64,000 nt of DNA from Hippopus hippopus (taxonomy: Eukaryota > Mollusca > Bivalvia > Cardiida > Cardiidae), in contig OX328112.1 in the NCBI GenBank assembly GCA_946811185.2, positions 25,929,742-25,993,741 on the forward strand, given 5' to 3'. The translations under genes and the position numbers were made by a program. Below, one piece after another: positions 1 through 12,606 of the stretch (positions are counted from its first letter, which is position 1; each line of letters opens with the position of its first letter). The notes under the pieces were generated by a model, which searched no databases, was not told the origin of the DNA, and worked only from the letters and a program-made list of their open reading frames with translations.

Positions 1-1115
1 ACATCTATGAATTTCTACCAGTTTTGTCAAGGATTTTTAAAGATATCTGTCCGGAAAGACGGACGAACAGACGGTCATTGGTCCATGATGAAATTATGCA
101 TTAAACCCCCTTTTTCCATGACAAGAGATTTCATTAAATAAAAACAAATGATGATTGTGATTTGTGATAAACAATATAAATATGAAGTTTCATAACATTT
201 TGTCCTGTAGTTAAAGAGATATTGGTCCATAATGTAAATAAACATCAAGTCCCCTTTTTCCATGACACGGCATAAAAAAAAAAAAAAAAAACCCAAGGGT
301 TATCAACTGTGGTTTTGTATGGTCAATATGGGTGAAACTTGTTGTACTGCATTTCTTGGTGGTTGATAGATGTGACAAGTTCCATGTAAAAACTCTGTAT
401 AATGTAAATATACATCAAGCCCCCTTTTTCCATGACACAGCATTAAAAATAACAAGGGTATATAAGTGTGGTGTTGCATGGTCAATCTGTGTGAAACTTG
501 TACTGCATTTCTTAATGGTGGTTGATAGATGTTACAAGTTCCATGTAAAAACTCTGTATAATGTAAATATAATTTAAGCCCCCTTTTTCCATGACACGGC
601 ATTAAAAAGATAAGGGTATATAAGTGTGGTGTTGCATGGTCAATATGGGTGAAACTTGTTGAACTGCATTTTCTAATGGTGGTTGATAGATGTGACAAGT
701 TCCATATAAAAACCCTGTATAATGTAAATATACATCAAGCCCCCTTTTTCCATGACACGGCATTAAAAAAAAATAAGGGTATATAAGTGTGGTGTTGTAT
801 GGTCAATCTGGGTGAAACTTGTTGTACTGCTTTTTCTAATGGTGGTTGATAGATGTGACAAGATCCATGTAAAAACTCTGTAAAGTTTTCAAGATAAGAC
901 TCAAAACATAAAAAAATTTACGCGACCGCGTAACTCAAAATCGCTCCCAGTCGGTCATTTTGCATCGAATCAAGAATGGGTTATTGAATACACCTATAAA
1001 GTTTCACGAAATTCCGTCCAATGGTAGTGGAGATATTGTCCCGGACGGACGGAAGGAAGGACGAACGGACAACGCTAAAACTATATCCCTCCGCCTTCGG
1101 CGGGGCCGGGGATAA
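1..1115 (+). repeat. pearl/Helentron-like tandem-repeat element
   Basis: Units of about 160 bp repeat head to tail; the shared block CCCCCTTTTTCCATGACAC recurs near 106, 250, 421, 581 and 741. The array is followed at about 1045-1075 by a GGAC/ACGG-rich microsatellite stretch and at about 1087-1111 by a GC-rich hairpin (CCCTCCGCC / GGCGGGG). Tandem core repeats plus an ACGG-type microsatellite and an end hairpin is the architecture described for bivalve pearl elements, which have been linked to non-autonomous Helentrons. The left end lies outside the window. A second copy is at 15690-16060. Short open frames across it are repeat artefacts. Confidence 0.7.
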
Positions 1116-1738
1116 TAATGTCTTTTACCATTGAATAAATTTTAAGAATATATTTTTACGACATGCTGAATATGTACGGTAACACTGAACAATAAAGTTA
1201 GCTATTGCCTTTCAAAACATGTATGTACATTGATTTACATCAAATGTTCGAAATGACGTCCATATTCACGTCGCGGTGCATTGAATTTTCTTTAAATTCC
1301 ACTTCACTGATCTTCAAGTCTAGGTTGTGGTCAGGCTCATCTCTTGATGCCGTAATGTCATATAGTGTATAAATCGGCAATAAGCCTAGCTTAAAGTAGC
1401 CCATATTGGAAAGATTGTTCCATATTCGATACTGTGTAGATGTATAGTTTTTTTTTCCATCCAGTCCAATTTTTATCCGCAAGAGATACATGTAAACTTA
1501 GGGACTAAAATTCATTTTGCAAAAGTTATGAACGCGATTGTGCCAAACAGTGGCTCATAATTGGAGTCAGTTTTCACAGTATTTACGCTTATTGATTTCA
1601 AGTTGAAGATTTCAATATAATTTAACCCGGACCAACAACTCGCGTATCTAGATCTGAAATGACTCCTCCTGAAAAAGAAATAACAACCGATGTCAAACCA
1701 TTAATAGGACAACTGCAATTTAGCGGATACATAAATAC

Positions 1739-1903
1739 GGAATGTAGCATGTTGTAGTAACTTTCATGTTGCTTCTATTTGATTCCAGCATCATGAGAAA
1801 ATTTAACATCGCACGAGACCGAAGGTCGAGCGAGATGTTGAAATTTTCTTATGTAGCGAGAACTAAATACAAGTACCAGGAAAGTTACTACAACATAGCA
1901 TTC
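1739..1903. repeat. short palindromic (foldback) element
   Basis: Outer arms of about 25 bp (from GGAATGTAGCATGTTGTAG at 1739, matched in inverse at 1878-1903) enclose a second nested inverted repeat (GAAAATTTAACATCGC at about 1797, inverse at 1830-1850). The whole 165 bp can fold on itself. It has no coding capacity and looks like a small MITE or foldback element. Confidence 0.6.
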
Positions 1904-3185
1904 CTTTTATTACATACAGGTCTACAACTTTCAACGACAAATATGTTCAATTATTGACATTTTGTTCGAAAACGGTAAACAAAATGAAACAAATAATGGC
2001 GCAGTAGTCAGTAACTTCATTTTTATGAAAGGCGGATGGATATTATATAGCGTAAAATTTTAATTAATCAAATTGCAAATCAATACATGCGTATTCCACG
2101 CGTGAGTTACGTCATTATACCATATTTGGAACCGTATTTGATAGAGTGTAAATACGTTTTTTTTTTTCTGTTGTGTGTGATATTTTATCTGTGTGCGACG
2201 CATGTATTTGAGCCAGAAAAATTTCAGGTATATAATAAATACGGAAATAATCACGTGCTCTAATGTCTATATGTAGAGCGCATGTGCGTATTTCACCACT
2301 ACATCGGGGCTGCCACCCCACTCACTCCTGCTTATTTTCATGTTGAAAGTCCCTAGTCGACACAATCTGGTAACAAATAATGGTAGACATAAACCGATCG
2401 GGTCTTGTCATCGAAAGACAAATTGGCAGAAAGTGTATTCAAACCCTTTTGATAATACAGCTCAGTAAAACTGGATACAGTCATACGAAAAAAAGTAAAA
2501 TAACCGGAAGAAATCGGCGAATAATTTCAGTTTTTTTTACAACGTTTGCAAGATTTACATGTAAATGAAAAATAAATCTACATCCAAAGAGGACGACGAA
2601 AAACACAGAAAACGAGGACGAAAGGGATCCTTTCCGTTTGGTAGGAAAAAAACAGAAAACAGACTTGCACGATATTACCTGTCGTTTAACACTAATTCTC
2701 AATAATTAGGCACAATATATGTCGCCGTTAATTCTTTGTACATCTGCAAGCGAACGGTGACATTCTGCACCGTATGTTTAAGTAACCATCTACAAAAGTT
2801 CAGCACATAAACTATATCTTTTAGCACGTTGAACGCGATTAATAGAATTAGCGTTATCTGTTTAATAAGGCAGAGATGATCAGTTATTGTGCATTATTCG
2901 ATACAGGGATCATTTCATAGGAGTTCAAAACCAATTATTATAACAACATAAAGTTAGTACATCTGATTAAGGCATTTCTAAGAATGTCGTCCGCGTTCTA
3001 ATTGTTCGATATATGTGGTATAAATGTAGAGATCTATGACATACAATAGCTTCAAAACTTACGATTTAGCGGTTACAAACAAGTGCATTAACCCAATACT
3101 TTCAAAATAAATCACAAACATGAATAGTTTTGAATGTTATTTGAATAATAACTAAAATGTACCCGTGATTTAAAAGTTATAAAAC
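1904..3185. other. intergenic, nothing recognised
   Basis: AT-rich sequence with only short chance open frames. I see no domain, RNA gene or clear repeat in it. The stretch from 1116 to 1738 is equally featureless. Confidence 0.5.
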
Positions 3186-3712
3186 GGACGATACTTTCGT
3201 TACCATCCAATTGAGCTTCTATTGCGTAAATCGCACAGAAAATAATACCCTTTTTACGAAAGCTGATAAAAGGTATTGGTAGATTAATGTGTATCAGATT
3301 TAGCTATAAACATAGAGTATGAAGCAGCATCCCTTCAAATGAGGATGTAATACTTTCGTTACCAATACCTACGTTACACGTTGTACGAAAAAAGCTGGTT
3401 GCGAATGCATTCGAGAGCTCAACTTCCTCCAGTGCCGTCATAGCAAAGTATGACGACATAAATCAAACATCAGGACTTCGTTTTCTGCCTGTACCGTGAC
3501 AAAATTTTGGACAACAGAATTGTGAATTTAACAAGGATTTTTGAAAGTACGTTCTATTTGCGGTATTGTATTAACTTGTACCTATTTTGAATGTTCGAAC
3601 TTAAAGGTTTTGTACATGTATGAGGACTTAGACGAAAGATGAACGTTGAATATACAAAATGTTTGTCTTAGAGCCGATACCGTCTTTGCCCTGGGGTTAC
3701 GAAGGTATCGCG
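3186..3712. repeat. degenerate ~160-170 bp array with GATACTTTCGTTAC box (part 1)
   Basis: The box GATACTTTCGTTACC occurs at 3190 and a near-copy at 3349 (spacing about 159 bp). A variant lies on the opposite strand at about 3695-3710. The sequence between boxes is strongly diverged. The same box returns in 6900-7630 on the other side of a mariner insertion, so both stretches may be one old repeat region. Confidence 0.5.
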
Positions 3713-5120
3713 ATGGACCGTCGTATATAAAGGTATGTCTGCTGCTTAACTTTGGCTGAAAAATTACGGATGGGCTTTGCAGTAAAAATGAACGTTGAAA
3801 TTTATAAATACAACTACTATTTGCAAGTCGGAACCCCGGTAAACTGTTTTTATAAAAAAAACGTCACCATGAAACACGAATGTGATGCGTGAATGGTCTC
3901 TGCAATATACATGGATCCGTGGTCATAAGATAAACCGACTTCCTTGGTTACTGTTGCCGAGGGCTCCCAAACAACTGCAGTAAATACATATACAGTATAG
4001 CAGATAGGCTACTTAAATCGTGCTGTCATGATTGTTTCTCCCAATAAAATTCCGGGAAAATATTTTTATTATATGCTTCTGCCGATGATTAATTCTCGGT
4101 AAGAAATGTAAAGATGCTTGAATTAATTTACACAGGGATATGTACAAAAAGGGCGAATTACAGGGGTTTTGTAATACATCTACTTGTTTTGAAGTTCAAT
4201 GAGAAAGAATAAAACACTTCACAAAATCTCCGTTTTGCTACAGAATAATAGAATTAAAGATACTTATTGTTTTCGTAAGGCTAGTAAAGTCATCTAAACA
4301 TCATACCAACATCATACCAAATTAAATAACACTGACTTAAAAGCATTTCGAAAAATTTATAGATTGTCTGATTCTAAAGAGAGGTGTAAGTTTATGAAAA
4401 ACTGACTACGACTTGACTGTGAAAAAAATTCAATTTCAGTTTAAGGGAAAACGGGTTGTCTGTTGATTTTAAAATGCGTTAAGTGTGCTGTCAATTAACA
4501 AACTTGTTAATATCATTATCTTATGATATACTGGAGACAACGGGTGGTCAAATTGATCAGAGCGGCAAATTGGTTTGCAATCAAACACACTTCCTACCAG
4601 TTAACAGTTTACCGACACATTCTTTGAAATGGCAGACATGCTAATCCACTTTAATACGACCGAGTCAAAAGTTTATTTAATTAACATAAATTGCCTTTTG
4701 AGCTGAAATTCAACCAGTACAGAACAGAAGTTGGACTTAATTTCATAACTGAATTCTACTTTTAGTGAGAAATATGTAGTGAGGAATACATGTCAAAATG
4801 CTTATTGCAAATAGTAGATGCTTTTAATCCAAGATTAAACTGCATGTTATTTGCAATCTGATCTGTATCTACACATTTAGCATATTCTTCATGCACCAAG
4901 GATTACGATTAACGTCAAACTGAAACATTGATGTCATGTGCCACTTTTTGGATGTGCATAGGTTATTGAACAAGGTTAGATATTCAAGTAAACGTATTTT
5001 CTTTTTATTAGTATTTCATATAGATCTATCTTTACCCTTGTTTTCCACTTTAAAACAATTTTTGCCTCTTTCAGAATCTTTAAGAGGGGAAAAAACTGTA
5101 GCATTAATTAATCCATTATG
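3713..5120. other. intergenic, nothing recognised
   Basis: AT-rich sequence with no coding signature, RNA gene or repeat that I can name. It ends at the TA target site of the mariner copy starting at 5123. Confidence 0.5.
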
Positions 5121-5122
5121 TA

Positions 5123-6448
5123 CGAGGGTGATCAAAAAGATCGCGGACCACCTCGTTATTTTGAAAACTACTACACGTAGGATTACAAAAATTTGTATAG
5201 ATGAGCATTAATTATCTGGTAACTGACTAAAGCTTTCAAATGTCGTCTTATTCAAGTAGGTAAAGTGTGACGTCATTCTTATGACGTCATATACTGCATT
5301 AGTGGTCCAAAATGTCGGACGACGTTTTATTTGAGCCGAGAGTAATCATAAAGTTTTACGTCAAACTCGGAAAATATTTATCGGAAATCAAAACCGATTG
5401 AGAAACAGTTTAAGGGGACTCTGCACTAAAGAATTCTGATATTCGTACATGGATCGGACCAATTTAGACAAGGGTGCAATACTGTTAAAGATGGCCCTAA
5501 ATCTGGCTGTCCATCAACATCAATCACAGACAAAATCATAACGTGTGTAGAGTAGCATGCAAAACAAAATCATCGAGATACTGTCAGGAAAATAGCTGAC
5601 ACATACAACATTTCATATAAAAGTGCTCAGAAGATTTTGATTGAGAATCTTGGAATGCCGTGTGTTTGCTTAAGGTGGGTACCTCGGCAACTGACGCCCG
5701 AGAAAATGGGGGTTAGGGTCGAAATCTGTTAAGAAATTTCAGAACGCATTAGGATAGAGGGGTCAAACTTTACCCATCGTATTGGAACAAGCGATGAAAC
5801 ATAGGCACACTTTAACGAGACTGAATCTAAACAATAAAGCACTGTATGGAAACATCCAACATCGCCTTCCGCTGGTAAAGCCAACCTCTCTAAGTCACTT
5901 GGTAAAGCTATACATCATGTATTTCTGTTCTCCTTTTTTTTCCTCTACATCATGTTGTATCTATACATACTGCAGTCAATACTGAGTTTTATGCCAACAT
6001 TATTCAAATAAATTTCACAAACACCATACGGAAAAAACAGCCTGAAGTCCTGCGGGGTGACGTCACTTTACACTAAGATAACGCCCTAGCTCACAAAGCC
6101 GCGCTTGGACAAGAAACGTTGCAAAAACTAAACATAGAAACACCTACCAATGCCCCTTAAAATTTAGTCCTGACTCCATGTGACATCTGACTAGTTCCTG
6201 TTTTGAAAGATTCTCTATGTGGCACGCACTACAAGAGTAGAGAGGAGCTAACCCTCGCTATGACCGGGTCCTTGAGAGTAATGTCACGTGACCCGCTCGC
6301 ACACGTGTTTCGCACGTGAAAATCAAGAATTAGTAAGTGCATAGAACTCAAAGGAGGTTACTTTCAAAAATAGTAAACACTCCAAGTTGTTTTTTATAAT
6401 GATATTCCGATACCGGCACTGGTCCGCGTTCTTTCTGATCACCCCACG
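5123..6448 (+). mobile_element. mariner-family element, copy A (defective)
   Basis: A 1326 bp element with terminal inverted repeats: it starts CGAGGGTGATCA and ends with the imperfect inverse TGATCACCCCACG. TA lies on both sides (5121-5122 and 6449-6450), as expected for mariner insertion. The + strand carries transposase pieces in several frames: an N-terminal helix-turn-helix region, a DTVRKIADTYNIS-like second helix-turn-helix (about 5577), a WVPRQLTPEK block (about 5680), and a C-terminal LKDSLCGTHY-type block (about 6205-6230). Many stops and frameshifts break the gene, so it cannot make transposase. Copy B (8940-10291) is the same family in the opposite orientation. Confidence 0.85.
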
Positions 6449-6899
6449 TAATGTAGCGCTGATCAGAACTCTTTTTATATGTCCCATTTTCAGTCATTAT
6501 CATAATTCAAACTTGTCTACAGCCTCTGCGTGATCTCACGTCAGCGGTACACGTTCGCAAAGCACATATTTCAAACTTTTTCTTAAATTCAAGCGTTTAA
6601 AACACAAAATAAATAAATACTATCGCACCCCTCCAACGTTAACAGTCGTTTATTTGGGAGCCGAAATAGCAGACAACAAGGCTGCACATCGGGTAAAATA
6701 AATGCGATGACCTGATTGATCAAATACCGATTTCCAGGGATCCATGTATTATTACCCGGCAACAAACTAGTTTTATCTGAAAAACTGAAATAACCGATAT
6801 CAAAAGTTCAATGGTTACTTATGAGTTACGTTAATCATATTACAAGTCAAATATGTTTTCTTAATAAAAAAAAAACTAGGCTTATCTTTGCGTAATGTA
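6449..6899. other. intergenic between mariner A and box array
   Basis: No gene or named repeat seen. It begins at the TA duplication of mariner copy A. Confidence 0.45.
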
Positions 6900-7630
6900 T
6901 CGGTTACGAAGATATCATACTTTCGTTACTAATCATTTTTATCACTTAAAGAGCCAATAGCTGTCAAAAGATCAATGCAGGTGTTAAAATGTATTTAAAT
7001 TTGGATCATACCATTAAAATGTACCTAGGCCAATAAGAAATATCCGTATAAGAAGCAGAGAAATGTTTTAACATTCCTGATTTGATTGTAGACAATGATA
7101 CTTTCGTTACTGTTTTCATGATTATTAGTAGACAAATGTTATTCTTGCAAGTTTAATCATTGATGTATTTCAGAAACACTCAAATATCTTGTTGGATCAT
7201 AAACATAACGAAAAAATCACTAGTTTTATTTCACAATTGCATCGTGATCGAATGATAGAAATATGATACTTTCGTTAATGTAACAACAAATATTGTTAGA
7301 GTGACTGATTTGCAAGTTTAGATTAGTAGATAAATCAACAGTTTGCATTCAATGAGAGTCAAGTTTAGAGTTGAAACGTTAAGTTTTATCGACATTTTTC
7401 ACGTACATTATCACATGTTCATTTAATACAGGTAGCATGTTTCCAAACTTTTCACATAAAAGTTTGGAAGAAAAACATAATTTGTTTTTCTGTAACATAC
7501 ATGTAGAAATTATTGTTTTAACTGTTTGGTGATAGGAATCAGCAAATACTCAGTTTGTGCCAAGTTTTTTATGAAAAAAAAAAACATAAAAGATTTATTT
7601 CTCTTTTATTATGATACCTTCGTTGCTTTA
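6900..7630. repeat. degenerate ~170 bp array with GATACTTTCGTTAC box (part 2)
   Basis: The core TACTTTCGTT starts at 6918, 7099 and 7267, with a variant (TACCTTCGTT) at 7615. The spacings are 181, 168 and 348 bp (about twice 174). At 6902-6928 an inverted partner (GGTTACGAAGATATC) sits directly beside a forward box. The rest of each unit is poorly conserved, so only the box stands out. A partial copy of the palindromic MITE described at 13630 lies at about 6950-7030. Confidence 0.5.
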
Positions 7631-8224
7631 TAGGTCTTTTACAAAGATCGTGGCTGTATGAAACCATTTGCAAAATGCATTAATTGAAAATGGCCTTCCT
7701 AAAACAACTTTATTATTGAGCAGAAATGCAATGTGTAAATCCGCCTGTTTCAAATTCTCAGCCCTTTGTAATGAATAAAAGATAAGCTTTCAGAAGATTA
7801 AAAGACCAGTTGTGAAGCGATTTAAAAATGTCAAAAGGTACATTTTCATAAATCCATATAGTGTTACAAGTTCGCTCAAACATTTGTTCCTATCTATTAA
7901 TATACATATACTCAACAGGTTTTTGATGAAAGATACCATCAATATATTATTCTCCGATTTTCGGGGCTCATTTATAACATGAGGTACCAAGTCACGAATG
8001 TATTTATGTAGAACAACTGGGTTTCGAATAGGGCTTTAGAAATCAATCTCCTGAAATAACCAGTTAGTATTTGTAAAATCTGTTTGGGGACATTGTTTTA
8101 TATATACCAACCATTTAAAATATCAGGAAATAGTTTATTTCCTTCGTAACAAATATTTTGGCAATTTTTGTTCGCAAATGTGCCTGATTATTGAGATTGA
8201 CTGCTTAATGAGCAAATTGAACTT
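7631..8224. other. intergenic, nothing recognised
   Basis: AT-rich sequence without coding or structural signal, between the box array and the Tc1-like relic. Confidence 0.45.
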
Positions 8225-8860
8225 TAGATATCAGCAAGTATTGTCAGAGGACGATTATTTGGAGATAGATTTAAACGGAGGCGAGTATCGAAAGTAACAA
8301 CAATTTCAAAAGCAAATAGAGAGAAAAGAATGAAGTTTTGTCGAGAGACATCAGGATGGAAAATCGAAAAAAAGGTGGAAAAGTGTTAATTTTAGTGACG
8401 AGACAAAAATTGTGATACGCTAAATCAGTAGAGTATATGTGTGGACGAAAATTGACAGAGATATTCACCCCAGTGTGTAGGCCAATTGTCAGTATTGGAT
8501 TTTTTTATTATTGAGTATAGGTCCAGGGTCTCCAATTGATAGTGCAATGAGCAGTGAAAAGTACATTAACACTCGGAATGATAATTTATGGCAAGTTCAG
8601 TATTGCTCGGCATTTTGCTGATAATCCCTGGATAATGCCCCATGCCATATGTCCAAAGTATCCAATAACTGGAAGACAGAAAATGATAAATAAGCACTCT
8701 AACTGGCTTCCTCAGAGTGAAGACGTCAATATCATAGAAAATGTATTGAGACACATTAAAACGCGCATTGAAAATACACTGTATGCAATATACACTAAGG
8801 GTGATCTAATACGTGTGGTAAATGAAATATGTGGTTTCCATGGTTGTGAGGTAGAGTGTC
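8225..8860 (+). pseudogene. Tc1-like transposase relic
   Basis: Fragments of a Tc1/IS630-family DDE transposase are readable in order but in different frames. There is a basic region with REKRMKFCRE (about 8318), then NFSDETKIVIR with the first catalytic Asp (about 8390). VWTKIDRDIHPSV follows (about 8441), then DNPW..PHA with the second Asp (about 8619). Last is LPQSEDVNIIENVLRHIKTR, whose IEN holds the expected Glu (about 8707-8766). Frameshifts and stops separate the blocks, and no terminal repeats were identified. The gene is dead. It is unrelated to the flanking mariner copies. Confidence 0.75.
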
Positions 8861-8939
8861 GGCTCCTTAATTATAAGATCATGAGTTCGATACCGTGTGG
8901 AACGGGTGTCAACTTTGGGACTGTTCATTGGCCTACATA

Positions 8940-10291
8940 CGAGGGGTGATCAGAAGGAACGTGGACCAGTGCCTGTATTGGAATATTGTTATAAAAAACA
9001 ACTTGGAATGTCTACTTTTTTTTTTAAAATAACCTCCTTCGAATTCTATGCACGTATATATTCTTGATTCCCATGCGCGAAACACGTGCGCGAGCGCGTC
9101 GCGTGACATTACTCTCCAGGACCCGGTCATGGTGAGGCTTAGTTCCTGTCTGCTCTCGTACTGCGTGCCACATAGAGAATCTTTCAAAACATGAACTACC
9201 TATAGGTAACAAGGGGTCAGGACTGAATTTTAGGGAGGATTGGCTAGTGTTTCTGTGTTTAGTTTTTGCAGAGTTTTCTGTACAAGTGTGGCTTTGTGAG
9301 CTAGGGCGTTAACTTGGTGTATCTAAGCGACGCCACGCCGCATGACTTATGGCTGTTTTTTTCCTATGGTGTTTGTGAACTTTCTTTGAATAATGTGGGC
9401 ATAAAACTCAGCATTGACTGTTGTATGTGTAGATACAACATGATTTAGAAAAAAAAAAAAAAAAAAAGGCGTATAGAAAAATATGATGCACATAACTTTA
9501 CCGACTGACTTAGAAAGTTTGGCTTTAAAGACGGAAGGCGATGTTGAATGTTTCTGTTCACTGCTTTGTTGTTTAGTCAGTTTAGTCTCGTTAAAGTGTA
9601 CCAATGTTTCATCGCACGCTACAATACGATCAGTAAAGTTTGACCCCTCTACCCTAATGCGTTCTCAAATTTCTTAACAGATTTCGACCCTAACCCCCAT
9701 CGTCTTTCAAGGGCGTCAGTAGTCGAGGTACCCACCTTGTGCAAACACGCGACATTCCAAGATTGTCAGTCAAAATCTCCTTAGCACTTTTATATGAAAT
9801 GCTAAATGTCTCAGCTATTTTCCTCACAGTATCTTGGAGATCTTGTTTTACATGCTGCTCTACATCTGTGATGATTTTATCAATGACTCATGTTTATGGA
9901 CGGCCAGATTTAGAGTAATCTGTAACAGTATCGCACTGTCTAAACCGGTCCGATCCATTTACGTATATCAGATTTCTTGAGTGCAGATTCCTTAAATCTT
10001 TTTCTAAATCGGTTTTAATTTCTGATAAATACTAAATCCGAGTTTGAAGTAAAACTTTGTGATTACTCTTGGCTCAAATAAAACGTCGTACAACATTTTG
10101 GACCACTAATGCAGTATATTACATCATTAAAATGACGTCACACTTTACCTGTTTGAATAAGACGACATTTTAAAGCTTAAGTCGGTTGCCAGGTAATTAT
10201 TAATGCTCGTCTGTGCAATTTTTTTTTTAATCATATGTGAAGTAGTTTTCAAAACAACGAGGTGGTCCACGATCGTTATGATCACCCCTCG
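8940..10291 (-). mobile_element. mariner-family element, copy B (defective)
   Basis: A 1352 bp element starting CGAGGGGTGATCA and ending TGATCACCCCTCG, with TA on both sides (8938-8939, 10292-10293). The terminal repeats are cleaner than those of copy A. Transposase fragments read on the minus strand: LKDSLCGTQYESRQEL near 9187-9130, FNETKLTKQQSSEQKHSTSP near 9600, and the ISYKSAKEIL region near 9800. A poly-A run at 9449-9468 and many frameshifts interrupt the frame. Same family as copy A (5123-6448), inverted and about 2.5 kb away. Confidence 0.85.
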
Positions 10292-10293
10292 TA

Positions 10294-10789
10294 TTCGGTG
10301 CGAGTACTTGTTTAGTTCCCTGGAAGCACAATAGAGAGGGACTAGTATAAGATGCAAGAACTTAATTCTCAAAAGATGTAAAATAAATATGTTCAAATGA
10401 AATATTGGCAGGTATTTTCTGTTGATGCAGAACTGTTCCAATTTTTACCATAAAGATTCAGAGAGGCGAACGGCCATACTACAAAACTCTAAAGTTATAT
10501 GTTGAGTCTTTATGCTTTATCACTACATAATTGGGTTTAGGTATGATGATGATAAGTGGATAGAATTGAGTTCCCAACGACATCTTTATTTTTGACGAAG
10601 ATCTATCAACCATCAACAAATACGGTGCATAAATGTAAAAGAAAATTCCAATATTACATTGTAGATTGATTTCCTTAATGCGGTACGTGGCCTGTAGAAG
10701 TATTTTTAGATTTGGCGTCAGAGTTTTGCAAACCCTTATGGGATTATCAGATGATCAAAAATTGCATTGATTTTGTGTATTCTTAATCA
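10294..10789. other. intergenic, nothing recognised
   Basis: No coding or repeat signal beyond chance frames, between mariner B and the pearl-like terminus. Confidence 0.45.
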
Positions 10790-11015
10790 AATCAGTACGA
10801 CTGCGTCATACAACTGACCCATTTTCGAACTCGTCCGAGATATCATCAAGACAAACATTCTGACCAAGTTTCACGGGTATCGGACTGAAAATGTGGCCTC
10901 TAGAGCAAACACAGGGTAAAAGTTGACGACGGACGACGGACGACGGACGCCGGACGCCGGACGTCGCACGATCACAAAAGCTCACCTTGATCACTTTGTG
11001 CTAAGGTGAGCTATA
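10790..11015 (+). repeat. pearl/Helentron-like terminus with hairpin
   Basis: The end of a tandem-repeat element: one core unit (CCCATTTTCGAACTCGTCC, AAGACAAACATTCTGACC, CTGAAAATGTGGCCTCTAGA), then a GACGACGGACG microsatellite (10923-10960), then a hairpin at 10979-11012 with arms AGCTCACCTT and AAGGTGAGCT. A longer array of the same family closes the window (62850-63885). Hairpin-terminated non-autonomous elements of this type fit the Helentron/pearl group. Confidence 0.7.
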
Positions 11016-11507
11016 AAACCTGATTCAATTAAAAAATTGCACCTCTTTACTGACTGTGGATCTACAGGCGCAGCTTCTTTACAGTCGCAAGAAAAAAGAT
11101 ATCTTTATCACTGTTTTGCAAGAATTTTTGAATTACGATAAAAGTCTAATACGGCCCCTTTATAGTTTTGCTGACAAGTGCCTTTTAATTGTTGGAATTT
11201 TGATCCTTAGCTGATAGTCTGCCCGAATTCAATCAAAAGTTATATAACATGTTCACTTAAAAATATAGGCAGGATCCACTTTTTCCGGTGTAACGTTGTA
11301 AACTGACCCAAATAGAATAATGCCCCCCCCCCCGGTCATTATTCTATATAAAATAATGACCCCTTTTCTATAAAATACTGACTCCCTTATAAAATAATGA
11401 CCCCCCCCCCCGGATTTTATCTATAAAATATTGACCCCCGACACCTTGCCCATTACAAACATACTCAATATCAGTTCAAGTCACTGTCGTGTTTCTATTG
11501 CTTACAT

Positions 11508-11580
11508 TTGTTGTTGTTGTTGTCGTTGTTGTTGCTGCTGCTGTTGTTGTTGTTGTTGTTTCTGCTGCTGCCGTGTCTAC
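11508..11580. repeat. TTG/CTG trinucleotide microsatellite
   Basis: An imperfect (TTG)n with CTG interruptions near the left end of the 3.3 kb inverted-repeat transposon. Confidence 0.85.
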
Positions 11581-12560
11581 AGGTGACACAACATCAGTAT
11601 AACCTAGAGGCCCCGCTAACAAAAAAGCGTACATCTATTGAAAATGAAATTTAAAATGGTTTTCATTTGAATTATCATTATTATACTTAAAGAGCAGTAT
11701 TACAATAATAGAAGATACCTAAGTCGTTTTAAGGTTACTGTAGAAATAGAACCGATTTTTAGGCCGATGGATAATTTGGTTTTGTTTACAAACAGTGTAT
11801 TGTCATCTTTTATTAGTCATCTGAAATGATTTTGGTCATGTTCTCTTCACAGAAATTGAGATCATCCTTTAGAAATAAAGCGTGCACAAAAATTGAAACA
11901 TTCTGAAATATATTTTATATGCTGGTTTGTCATCGATTTTGGGCCTTTAAATAGTCTGTTTTACGGAGAACATTTGTTTCTTTTGCTTCTCCAGATAGGG
12001 CATTTGATAAACACTAAAACCCGAAATAAACAAGACTAGAAAGATTCACAGAATGTGCTGTCGGCGATCTGATGCCAATCACATTTTTACTGCTCACTCA
12101 TTCTAAAATTGTTTTTCCTTCCGAGCAAATTGTGTATATTCGATTTCTGCCATTACAAACATTATTGCATATCTGCTAAAATATTTGTCGACAAAGTTTC
12201 ATTCTACTGGTTTTATTTTCAACTTAAATGGCAACCCTTTTCTACTGAGTGACGTCAGACAACCTTTGTTCATACCGCAGTGGCATTGTTCAAAGTCACC
12301 GCTAAAATCCATGTGCAAAAAAAAAAGAAAGCGATGCCTTTTGAATAACTCTTTAATCACTGTCGATGCCATGACTTTTCCCGGTCAAACTCAAAGATGA
12401 AACTGGGCGGTCTCTATTATGTTTCGTGTAGGCTGCATCATTTCCGAAAATAGTTTCATTGATTTACTTTGAAATGCCGTTCATTCAACATCAAAGAAGC
12501 CAATGGCGACACCGAAAGCTGTTGTCGGCAAGTTACAAACACTTCTTAAGTATACGGGTG

Positions 12561-12570
12561 TATATATAAA
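12561..12570 (+). promoter_or_regulatory. candidate TATA box
   Basis: TATATATAAA lies 37 bp before the ATG at 12607 of the integrase-like fragment. The distance would suit a transcription start close to the ATG. This is a positional inference only. Confidence 0.35.
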
Positions 12571-12606
12571 GGTCTGTGTAAGGCAAACCTCGCACTGGCT
12601 CGCAGC

